This document shows positions 16,363 through 22,737 of a stretch of 23,066 nucleotides of DNA, piece after piece. This stretch comes from a virus: positions 1 to 23,066 of IMG/VR virus record IMGVR_UViG_3300031631_000029. One strand, given 5' to 3'. The notes under the pieces are model-generated. The model had not been told where the DNA came from. It saw only the letters and a program-made list of their open reading frames with translations, and did not search any database. Positions within the stretch are counted from its first letter, which is position 1, and every line of letters begins with the position of its first letter. The position numbers and the translations under genes are program-made.

Positions 16363-16947
16363 TTAGATTGGTAATTCTTGAAATAATTCTTTAGCTTGTT
16401 TGCCATAAAGAAACATCCACTCTTCTCTTAAAGCCCCTACAAGTAATGAATCATAACGTTTCCCGTTACGTTTAAAATGTTCTTTTTGACACCCCTCTAC
16501 TTGTAAACCAACTTTTTCACATACTCTTTTTGATGCTTTATGATCCGCCACAACGCCACCCCAAATCCGTTCAAAATTAAGCTTATTAAAACCATAATAC
16601 ATCATCATTAAACAGGCTTCAGGAATAATACCTTTACCTGTAAAATCTTTATCTCCTAACATGTAAGCAATAAAAGCGGTTTGATTAATCCAATCTATTT
16701 CTTGAAAGGTTATATTGCCTATATGCTTTCCTGATTCATTATCAAAAATACCGAGTAAAATTAAATTAGTATTAGTGCAAGCGTGTTCATAATAGTCAAA
16801 CATCCGTTTCATATTATTTGGGAAATAAGAACGAGTTGTAAATAAATCTAAAGATAAATCATCCATCCAATCGTAATAATCACCTTTCAGCTGATCTGCA
16901 TCCAAACCATGCAATGATATTCTTTTTCCTACTAGATATTTTTTCAT
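16363..16947 (-). CDS. GNAT acetyltransferase (RimJ/RimL type)
   Basis: 194 residues with the RimJ/RimL order of elements: N-terminal VGKRISLHGLDADQL, a GKHIGNITFQEID strand, the acetyl-CoA pyrophosphate loop at about 107-117 (KDFTGKGIIPEAC) and a C-terminal NFERIWGGVVADHKASKRVC, EKVGLQVEG motif. It would acetylate an amine using acetyl-CoA. In this cassette a PseH-like role (N-acetylation of the 4-amino sugar nucleotide) is plausible, though a second GNAT at 19918-20502 competes for it. It shares an ATGA overlap with the dehydratase gene. A protein N-terminal acetylase cannot be excluded. Confidence 0.82.
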   Translation of the reverse strand: MKKYLVGKRISLHGLDADQLKGDYYDWMDDLSLDLFTTRSYFPNNMKRMFDYYEHACTNTNLILLGIFDNESGKHIGNITFQEIDWINQTAFIAYMLGDKDFTGKGIIPEACLMMMYYGFNKLNFERIWGGVVADHKASKRVCEKVGLQVEGCQKEHFKRNGKRYDSLLVGALREEWMFLYGKQAKELFQELPI

Positions 16948-17921
16948 CCTATCACCTCTTTAATCATTTTGAGTAAGCTTTTACTAGCTTGGTTTTTTGA
17001 ATATTCCCCATCAGAAGTATAAGTCCAATTAGTTGGAGCTTTATCATCAGTTACAGTTTTATAAGAATTGATAACAAACCGGTTTAACCCTTGAACTATC
17101 CTTTCTGATTCTTCAATAGTGGTTAGTGATTCGTGTTTCTTTTCATTTGTTTGTGTTGGGATATGGTTCCAGTTTAATTCCTTTTTATGGAGTTGTTCCA
17201 ACGTAAATACTAAATCTAAAATTGTACTGCTGATCATGTTAGGAATATGGATTCCACTTTTATAAGTTCCTAAAGTAGTGATAATAAATTTACAAACATC
17301 TGGCAAAGTAATCCAGAATCTAGTCATGTTTTCATTAGTAACGGTTAAATCCTCCCCGGCTGCAATCTGCTTTAAAAATATTCCTAAAACGGAACCATTA
17401 GAACCCAAAACATTGCCATATCTAACAGCCATAAACCTTGTGTTTCCATCTCCTGAATAAGTGTTCGCATTAATAATCAAATCCTCAGCGCACTTTTTAG
17501 AAGCTCCATATAAAGTAGTAGGATAAACCGCTTTGTCCGTACTAACTTGTAGGACTTTTTTAACGCCACAATCCAAAGCAGCACTAACAACATTAGAAAC
17601 ACCGCTTACATTCGTTTTAAGGCACTCTAACGGGTCTGAATCGCATACTTCTATACGTTTCATTGCTGCTGCATTAACAACGTAATCAACCCCCTTAAAA
17701 GCCATTGTAAGTCTGTCCCTATCTCTAATGTCCCCTATGATATATGAAATAGGCAAATCAACGTCTTTTAACTCTGTTTGCATATTAAATTGGTTTAATT
17801 CTGACCTAGAAAATATTCTAATTCCTTTTGGTTTTAATGGAATTAATGCTTTTGTTAGGGCTTTTCCTAGAGATCCAGTTCCTCCAGTTATCAATACCTC
17901 TTTTCCTTTAATATCAGTCAT
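16944..17921 (-). CDS. pseB: UDP-GlcNAc 4,6-dehydratase, inverting type (PseB-like)
   Basis: 325 residues, the length of PseB. Short-chain dehydrogenase fold: GGTGSLG nucleotide loop (13-19), FSRSELNQFNMQ (37-48), GDIRDRDRL (63-71), catalytic T128-D129-K130 with Y138 and K142 (STDKA ... YGASK), RYGNVLGSNGSVLG (167-180) and NMTRFWITL (198-206). PseB removes water from UDP-GlcNAc and inverts C5, the first step to pseudaminic acid. The C-terminal Y-T-S...N pattern also fits. The usual PGEKLHE stretch is weaker (NEKKHESL). It overlaps its neighbours by ATGA on both sides. Related dehydratases of other 6-deoxy amino sugars are the main alternative. Confidence 0.88.
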   Translation of the reverse strand: MTDIKGKEVLITGGTGSLGKALTKALIPLKPKGIRIFSRSELNQFNMQTELKDVDLPISYIIGDIRDRDRLTMAFKGVDYVVNAAAMKRIEVCDSDPLECLKTNVSGVSNVVSAALDCGVKKVLQVSTDKAVYPTTLYGASKKCAEDLIINANTYSGDGNTRFMAVRYGNVLGSNGSVLGIFLKQIAAGEDLTVTNENMTRFWITLPDVCKFIITTLGTYKSGIHIPNMISSTILDLVFTLEQLHKKELNWNHIPTQTNEKKHESLTTIEESERIVQGLNRFVINSYKTVTDDKAPTNWTYTSDGEYSKNQASKSLLKMIKEVIG

Positions 17922-18172
17922 TTAAACCTTTTGTTTTGATAAAACGTTTCAAATTCTATATTAGTTAATTCTATAGGAGCTGGATTACATTTTATAGGTC
18001 TATTATCTTTTCCGATAACAGTTAATTTATCCGTGTTTAATAAAACCCCAAAATCACAATAATAACGGCTCCATATTACAGGACCATATTCAGTATCATA
18101 ATATTTATTTGTGGTGTTCGAGGCTTCACAACCAACTATAAACAAGGCTAAAATAATAAGTAAATATTTCAT
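17918..18172 (-). CDS. Small lipoprotein
   Basis: 84 residues. It starts MKYLLIILALFIVGCEAS: one basic residue, a hydrophobic core and a lipobox-like IVGC with Cys15 as the lipidation site. The mature part of about 70 residues has two further cysteines (YYCDF and IKCNP), possibly a disulfide in the periplasm. The function is not recognised. Phage lipoproteins of this size include superinfection-exclusion factors and outer spanins; the lack of a proline-rich stretch or partner argues against a spanin. It is embedded in the glycosylation operon with an ATGA overlap. Confidence 0.7.
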   Translation of the reverse strand: MKYLLIILALFIVGCEASNTTNKYYDTEYGPVIWSRYYCDFGVLLNTDKLTVIGKDNRPIKCNPAPIELTNIEFETFYQNKRFK

Positions 18173-18173
18173 T

Positions 18174-18431
18174 TCAATTTATATCCTCTGGGTGTAAAAA
18201 TACGGTTTCAGTAGCTTCAATTAATACCGGTGGCTGTGAGAATCCACTTAATACTCTAAGCCATACATAACCCTTTTCAGCAACATGTTTTTTCTCTTCA
18301 TCACTTAATTCCCATTTTGAAATACAAACTTTACCATCACAATAAACCGGCAAAGCCCCACACTCTTCATCAGTCATATTATCAGGCTTGCCTAGTAAAT
18401 GAGTTTGTTCTGGAAATTCCATCCATTTCAT
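18174..18431 (-). CDS. Conserved-looking small phage protein, unknown role
   Basis: 85 residues. The pattern KPDNMTDEECGALPVYCDG, a short charged helix, then VWLRVLSGFSQPPV resembles small phage proteins I have seen annotated only as hypothetical, in which W-L-x-V-x-S-G-x-x-Q-P-P-V is the recurrent end. No catalytic or membrane feature is seen. Its ATG overlaps the stop of the 46-residue gene upstream (ATGA), and the lipoprotein starts 2 bases after its end. Confidence 0.65.
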   Translation of the reverse strand: MKWMEFPEQTHLLGKPDNMTDEECGALPVYCDGKVCISKWELSDEEKKHVAEKGYVWLRVLSGFSQPPVLIEATETVFLHPEDIN

Positions 18432-18568
18432 ATTTCCCCCGTTTCACATTTAGCAGCGTAAAAAGTTTGGTTTAATCTTGAAAGCTCATCACCTAATCTA
18501 TCAGCTGTTACCATGCCGTAATAAGTCCAGCTAGAACTACTATCAACTTTAATATATAATCTTATCAT
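18428..18568 (-). CDS. 46-residue protein, unknown
   Basis: A short minus-strand frame reading MIRLYIKVDSSSSWTYYGMV, then a helical TADRLGDELSRLNQTF, ending CETGEI. It is convincing despite its size: an AAGGAGG ribosome binding site stands about 7 bases before the ATG, the start overlaps the previous stop by ATGA (18565-18568), and its own stop overlaps the next start by ATGA (18428-18431). It therefore fills exactly the gap between two genes in the operon. No family is recognised. Confidence 0.65.
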   Translation of the reverse strand: MIRLYIKVDSSSSWTYYGMVTADRLGDELSRLNQTFYAAKCETGEI

Positions 18569-18849
18569 CCTAAAGCCCTCCTTGAAAAGTATTGACAGCT
18601 AGTGTTTAATTGAGCTGGATAAAGTTGTGGTGTAAGGTCAATAAATTCAGGAGCTTTTATCAGACAAATATGGATAAAAGTGTTTTTCAATAACTTGATA
18701 TTATCATGGTTATATTTATAATGATTACAAATTAAACAACTATCACAAGCGTTTGCTTCATCTTCTATTACCCAATCAGCTGTCTTTTTCCCTCTACGGT
18801 TGATAGCGGTTAACGTGGCTTTTATAACACCTTCAGTTTTAAATATCAT
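18565..18849 (-). CDS. Cysteine-cluster protein, unknown
   Basis: 94 residues. A basic N-terminus (INRRGKKTADWVIEDEAN) is followed by C35-x2-C38-x2-C41, then single cysteines at 62 and 85. The spacing suggests a metal site (zinc or iron-sulfur), but no known family is recognised. It ends in a basic tail (SRRALG). It overlaps the upstream gene by 11 bases and the downstream one by ATGA. Confidence 0.6.
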   Translation of the reverse strand: MIFKTEGVIKATLTAINRRGKKTADWVIEDEANACDSCLICNHYKYNHDNIKLLKNTFIHICLIKAPEFIDLTPQLYPAQLNTSCQYFSRRALG

Positions 18850-19105
18850 TAATAACCCTAAATTTATGAGAAGGTATTAGTAATAATTCCCCTTCATCAG
18901 TTAAAATAATAGCTTCAAATATAGTGGTGGAAGGTATTCTACTATCAGGACCGGTTATAGTTGATTCCCTTAATTCTATTATTTTTCCTTTTCCTTTTAT
19001 AACTGTTTTTGATTTACACCAAGTTGAAGGTTGAAATAATTTACTAGGTAGGTATTCAGTATCTAATAATTCAACAGTTTTATTTTTAAATACAGATTCA
19101 CTCAT
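18839..19105 (-). CDS. Hypothetical protein
   Basis: 88 residues, not recognised. A lysine-rich middle (CKSKTVIKGKGKIIELRES) is followed by a beta-rich region (TTIFEAIILTDEGELLLIPS). There is no membrane span or signal peptide. The ATG follows the stop of the NeuB-like gene directly, with a GAGGGGG ribosome binding site inside the 3' end of that gene, so it is translated from the same mRNA. Confidence 0.6.
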   Translation of the reverse strand: MSESVFKNKTVELLDTEYLPSKLFQPSTWCKSKTVIKGKGKIIELRESTITGPDSRIPSTTIFEAIILTDEGELLLIPSHKFRVINDI

Positions 19106-19921
19106 TTATCCCCCTCTTAAACCGGTTTCAGGATCAGCTTTATATTTCCTATCTTGTAATTTAATAATTTCATCCCAATTATCAGTGCCTAGTGCTTTAT
19201 ATAAATTTTTAGAAGCTTCTATCATTAATATCGCATGTCCAGGGATCCAGCTATGGCTATATTCTAATCCTTTTTTATCCCGAAAATCTAAGTGAAATTC
19301 TATAACTTTAGCTCCTAAAGCTATTGATGCGTAAATAGCCATAGGGTGTTTTGTATGATCAGAATACCCATTAATAAAAGGATTAGATTTAATAATATTT
19401 AGATTACAATCTTCAACCATAGCCGGATACTTACTAACACAATGAAGGATATCTATAATAGTAGGTTCATTTAAAGTAAATGGCAGATTAGAAATTATTT
19501 TCATAATCTCCATATTATCACTTTGCCCGGTGCTAAGCATCAACCTTTTACCAGTTAAATAACATTTTTCAATTAAATCAAATAAGCTAATCTCAAAACT
19601 AGCTATCTTAAAATAATCCACATAAGATTCTACCTCTTTCACATCATCTTTATCAAATACTGATAAGCCGAATAATAAACCGTACTTGTGAGCATGAAAA
19701 CATAGGGGCTTAACCCATTCTAAAGGCAATTCACGCCATCTAGCGGCCACTATTTCCTTAACCATACTAGGATGCCATAGCTTATCAGCTTTAAAATATT
19801 GAAACTTAACCCCCGTACAGCCTATTTCAGCAGCGGTTTCTATTAATTCTAAAGCCCTATCATAACTAGGGCCGTCTTTAGTGGTGTAGTTTGAACCTAT
19901 TTCAGCAAAAAATTCAATCAT
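19106..19921 (-). CDS. NeuB/PseI-family sugar acid synthase lacking the SAF domain
   Basis: 271 residues forming the TIM-barrel of sialic-acid-type synthases, which condense PEP with a 6-carbon amino sugar to give a 9-carbon nonulosonic acid. Motifs: FFAEIGSN (4-11), VKFQYFKA (38-45), FKIAS (104-108), LSTGQ (129-133), LHCVSKYP (159-166), GYSDHT (185-190) and KVIEFH (205-210, usually KVIEKH), then HSW at 223-225. The C-terminal antifreeze-like SAF domain of full-length NeuB (about 340-350 residues) is absent; the protein ends DPETGLRGG, as in short relatives. It overlaps the GNAT upstream by ATGA. PseI, LegI, NeuB or SpsE-type specificity cannot be separated by eye. Confidence 0.85.
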   Translation of the reverse strand: MIEFFAEIGSNYTTKDGPSYDRALELIETAAEIGCTGVKFQYFKADKLWHPSMVKEIVAARWRELPLEWVKPLCFHAHKYGLLFGLSVFDKDDVKEVESYVDYFKIASFEISLFDLIEKCYLTGKRLMLSTGQSDNMEIMKIISNLPFTLNEPTIIDILHCVSKYPAMVEDCNLNIIKSNPFINGYSDHTKHPMAIYASIALGAKVIEFHLDFRDKKGLEYSHSWIPGHAILMIEASKNLYKALGTDNWDEIIKLQDRKYKADPETGLRGG

Positions 19922-20502
19922 GATAAAGCTCCCTGTATTTCTTCCCAGTTATACCCATCTTTATTTTGTTTTTGTTTCCATTCTGATTGAAGGATAGAGC
20001 CCACTGTTGAAGTATAATAATCACCAGCTTTAAAATGTCGTTGCCTTAAATAACCTTCATATACAAATCCTTGCTTCTCCCAGAATAAATGGTTATCAGT
20101 TGTATTAATAACCTCGATGAAAATACAATTAAGATTAAAACCTAAAAACGCTAATTCTAAAAGAGCTTTAATAGCTGCCGTCCCGTATCCTTTTTTGTGC
20201 GCTTTAGGATTAATTAATAATCCCATTTCAGCCGTTTTATTAACTGGATCAATTTTATCTAACCCACAATAACCGGCTAAATAAGCATAAGTGTCTTTAT
20301 ATGAATTTCCCCTAATTAATTTATCATCAATATAAATAAAATAATACTTCTCACTAGACCCAAACCCATTAACCCATTTGGTTTGGGAATCCCCTTTAGC
20401 GGTTAAATCATTAGACCGTAAGCTGATTAGGGTTTGATTTCTCCATTCTGCTATCAAGTCTAATTCTGGTTGCTTGTTGCTCATCTTTTCTAATTTGATC
20501 AT
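19918..20502 (-). CDS. GNAT acetyltransferase, candidate PseH role
   Basis: 194 residues. Order: IAEWRNQTLISLRSND, an AGYCGLDKIDPVNKTAEMGL strand pair, an acetyl-CoA loop at about 116-124 (HKKGYGTAA), FIEVINTTDNHLFWEKQGFV and a C-terminal RQRHFKAGDYYTSTVGSILQ. The AEWRN opening and the final layout recall PseH and related sugar-nucleotide N-acetyltransferases. It lies directly upstream of the NeuB-like gene (ATGA overlap), which favours this GNAT over the one at 16363-16947 for the pathway step. An AAGGAG ribosome binding site supports the start. Confidence 0.8.
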   Translation of the reverse strand: MIKLEKMSNKQPELDLIAEWRNQTLISLRSNDLTAKGDSQTKWVNGFGSSEKYYFIYIDDKLIRGNSYKDTYAYLAGYCGLDKIDPVNKTAEMGLLINPKAHKKGYGTAAIKALLELAFLGFNLNCIFIEVINTTDNHLFWEKQGFVYEGYLRQRHFKAGDYYTSTVGSILQSEWKQKQNKDGYNWEEIQGALS

Positions 20503-20714
20503 TTTTCCATCTCCTTGCTTAGAGCTTTAAAAGCCAATCCTATTACGCTAACACAAAACACTTCTAACTTTCCTTTATTATATAAAATAGCTGGATCAAT
20601 TTTTTTAGGTTTCCAGCTCCACACCTTTCCGTTTGATAAATGCAGATGACAAATAATTTCATCTTTAGTTACTAACTCTATTTTATCAACCTTGATTCCG
20701 TTTTTATATATCAT
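20499..20714 (-). CDS. Hypothetical protein, first gene after the TTTAAA-rich gap
   Basis: 71 residues from the ATG at 20714. A GTG at 20720 is in frame, but it lies within the GAGGTG ribosome binding site that best serves the ATG, so I chose the ATG. The protein has a beta-like front with ICHLHLSNGKVWSWKPKKID and a moderately hydrophobic end (VFCVSVIGLAFKALSK). The function is not recognised. It overlaps the GNAT start by ATGA and opens the tightly coupled run of genes down to 12930. Confidence 0.55.
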   Translation of the reverse strand: MIYKNGIKVDKIELVTKDEIICHLHLSNGKVWSWKPKKIDPAILYNKGKLEVFCVSVIGLAFKALSKEMEK

Positions 20715-20940
20715 TTTCACCTCAAAAAATAATCGTTTAAAGGGGGCTTAAATCGATTTGTTTTAAACCCACCTCTTACTATTAGTTGAAAAAGTTTTTA
20801 AAACCTCAACCCTTCTATACCCGTTTAAACTATAAAACTTGTTAAACTTTAAAACTCAATCTAGTTAATGTAATCGTATTAAGAAACTTGTTATTGGATT
20901 TAAAGGTATTTAAAACGCTGTTTAAGGCTATAAATTAATT
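20715..20940 (-). other. AT-rich intergenic region with repeated TTTAAA elements
   Basis: This 226-base gap is the largest in the window. TTTAAA occurs seven times on either strand reading (starting at 20736, 20762, 20797, 20824, 20848, 20899 and 20909), several inside wider palindromes such as GTTTAAAC (20823-20830), GTTTTAAAC and GTTTTTAAAAC. It is the natural place for a promoter and operators controlling the operon from 20714 down to 12930. No sigma-70 pair with good spacing on the minus strand convinced me, and I see no gene in it. Confidence 0.5.
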
Positions 20941-22275
20941 TCAATTACCCTTTTTTATGGTATGGTTTAAGCATTGATGCAGCTCAGCACGATTTGTCCA
21001 AACCTTGTTAAATGCCTCAATAATATCATCTAAATCCATTCTGGAAGTTGGGGGGGCTAAATATAAATGTAAAAATAATTCATCTTTCCATAGCTTTTCA
21101 ACATTTGGTAAAGGGTAAATAGGATCATAAGTAATAAATGAAGTTCTTTCAACCGGAATATATCGATCAGCAAAAATAGGCATACGATAAAGCGGTTTAA
21201 TATAACCGTTTCCCATTCTAACCCCTTCAGATTCTCTTCCTCTCATTGGCATTAATTCAGCCTTAACCGCATTAATAAAAACATCCCTGTGGATTCCTTC
21301 AGCTGCTTCTTGATCATATAAAAACGGCTGGCAATAGTATGTATGAGTGCAGTTAGGTCTGGTTATTCCGGCTTCAATAGGCGATAAATATTCTAAAGCG
21401 TTAGATAGATATTCAGCATTTTCCTGTCGTTTACCAATAAAGAAATCCAGCTTTTTCAACTGCTCTTGAACTATAGCGGCTTGGATTTCAGTCATTCTCA
21501 TATTGAAACCCCACAATTCTTTTCTTGAATCTGTTAAAGGGCTTGTCTGCCAATCAGCTATATCATTAACAACCGCTTCAGCATGATTTAAAAGGAAACG
21601 GCAACGTTCTGCTAGATTATCATCATTAGTGGTTATCATACCACCTTCGCCCGCTGTTAGATGCTTACCTTGAGTAAAAGAGAAACAACTGATATGGCCT
21701 AGATTACCCGTAAATTGTCCATATTCATTAGAAGCCCCAACAGCTTGAGCTGCATCTTCTATTACCCATAATTCATGCCTTTCAGCTATTTCCATAATTT
21801 GTTCACTAAAAGGTTGCCCAAAAATATCCACGGCAATAATAGCTTTAGTTTTATCAGTGATCTTTCTTTCTACATCTTCAGGATCAAGACAAAAATAATC
21901 TTTTTCCACATCAGCAAAAACAGGAGTAGCCCCCCACAATAAAGGGGCTGTAGCTGAACAAGTCATAGAGTAAGGGGTTACTATGACTTCATCCCCTGGT
22001 TTCAATCCTATAGCTCCACAAGCAACGTGCAAGGCAGAAGTACAACTGTTAATAGCTATACTATGTTTATTACCGAACTTTTCAGACCAAGCTTTTTCTA
22101 ATGCTTGAATTTTAACCCCGCCTCTGTACGCACTAGCGTTCCCCCTGTAACCGCTTAACATCTGAGTATCTAACACTCTTTGTGCTGCTGCTTTCTCTTC
22201 TACTCCTATTCCAGCTTGATTAGGAAATAGTGTGCTTCTAACCGGTGTTCCTCCAAATAATGCTAGTTTACTCAT
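20941..22275 (-). CDS. DegT/DnrJ/EryC1/StrS aminotransferase (PLP), candidate PseC role
   Basis: 444 residues from the ATG at 22275, which has GGAGG about 8 bases upstream; the in-frame TTG at 22290 is a poorer choice. Fold-type I PLP enzyme: SCTSALHVACGAIGLKPGDE (77-96), VIEDAAQAVG (171-180, PLP-contacting Asp174), FSFTQGKHLTAGEGGM (198-213, Schiff-base Lys204) and NMRMTEIQAAIVQEQL. It would transfer an amino group to a keto sugar, as PseC does after PseB. The LFGGTPVRS opening and the length are closer to StrS-type cyclitol or deoxysugar aminotransferases than to short PseC proteins, so the exact substrate is open. Confidence 0.87.
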   Translation of the reverse strand: MSKLALFGGTPVRSTLFPNQAGIGVEEKAAAQRVLDTQMLSGYRGNASAYRGGVKIQALEKAWSEKFGNKHSIAINSCTSALHVACGAIGLKPGDEVIVTPYSMTCSATAPLLWGATPVFADVEKDYFCLDPEDVERKITDKTKAIIAVDIFGQPFSEQIMEIAERHELWVIEDAAQAVGASNEYGQFTGNLGHISCFSFTQGKHLTAGEGGMITTNDDNLAERCRFLLNHAEAVVNDIADWQTSPLTDSRKELWGFNMRMTEIQAAIVQEQLKKLDFFIGKRQENAEYLSNALEYLSPIEAGITRPNCTHTYYCQPFLYDQEAAEGIHRDVFINAVKAELMPMRGRESEGVRMGNGYIKPLYRMPIFADRYIPVERTSFITYDPIYPLPNVEKLWKDELFLHLYLAPPTSRMDLDDIIEAFNKVWTNRAELHQCLNHTIKKGN

Positions 22276-22276
22276 A

Positions 22277-22492
22277 TTAATAACCTCCAAATTTACGCAT
22301 TAAATCAATAAATTTCCACATTTTTTTATCATCAGTTACTATCTCTTTCATAGCATCTATTAAATCTTTATTTTTACTGTTATTACAAACAGGACAAGTT
22401 AATAGATCCATTTCAACAGCTGAAAGGGATTTAACTCTAAATTCAGATTTACATGCCTTACAAATTATACTTTCTGTTTTTCCTTCCATCAT
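22277..22492 (-). CDS. Zinc-ribbon protein
   Basis: 71 residues from the ATG at 22492, whose ATGA overlaps the upstream stop; a longer frame from 22516 would overlap more and lacks a ribosome binding site. Two CxxC knuckles (IICKACKSEF and LTCPVCNNS) about 20 residues apart form a classic zinc ribbon, followed by a charged helical tail (LIDAMKEIVTDDKKMWKFID). It may bind nucleic acid or protein; no specific function is recognised. A GGGGG run before the start may act as ribosome binding site. The aminotransferase starts 2 bases after its end. Confidence 0.65.
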   Translation of the reverse strand: MMEGKTESIICKACKSEFRVKSLSAVEMDLLTCPVCNNSKNKDLIDAMKEIVTDDKKMWKFIDLMRKFGGY

Positions 22493-22737
22493 CCACAACC
22501 CCCGGCATAAGAGCAATCATGGCAGGTTTTACAAGTGCCTGATTGATAGTAATTAATTGATCCACATTTAGGACAGCAGTCTCCTGATCTAAATTCATGT
22601 TTCTTTTTCTCCTGTTCTTTTTTTACAAGCACTTCCATAATGCCTTTTATTTTTTCTATATGAGCAACATTATATCTTAACTCTAGGTCTTTCATATCAT
22701 CTGGATTATTCGTATCATAGATTTTACATTTTTCCAT
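22489..22737 (-). CDS. Small protein with ribonucleotide-reductase-like C-terminal zinc ribbon
   Basis: 82 residues. A charged helical front (DDMKDLELRYNVAHIEKIKG) leads to a cysteine ribbon (CCPKCGSINYYQSGTCKTC, then HDCSYAGGCG) whose layout closely resembles the C-terminal zinc ribbon of B12-dependent ribonucleotide reductases (CPxCG, then G-x-C-x-x-C-x-x-C-G). No reductase catalytic part is present, so it is a free-standing ribbon. It overlaps the 3D-domain gene by 14 bases and the next zinc-ribbon gene by ATGA. Confidence 0.65.
   Translation of the reverse strand: MEKCKIYDTNNPDDMKDLELRYNVAHIEKIKGIMEVLVKKEQEKKKHEFRSGDCCPKCGSINYYQSGTCKTCHDCSYAGGCG

Noticed and set aside
20721-20940. Sigma-70 promoter such as TTGAGT with TATAGT on the minus strand
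   Set aside because: The spacing is 19 bases and the region is so AT-rich that similar matches arise easily; I could not choose one.
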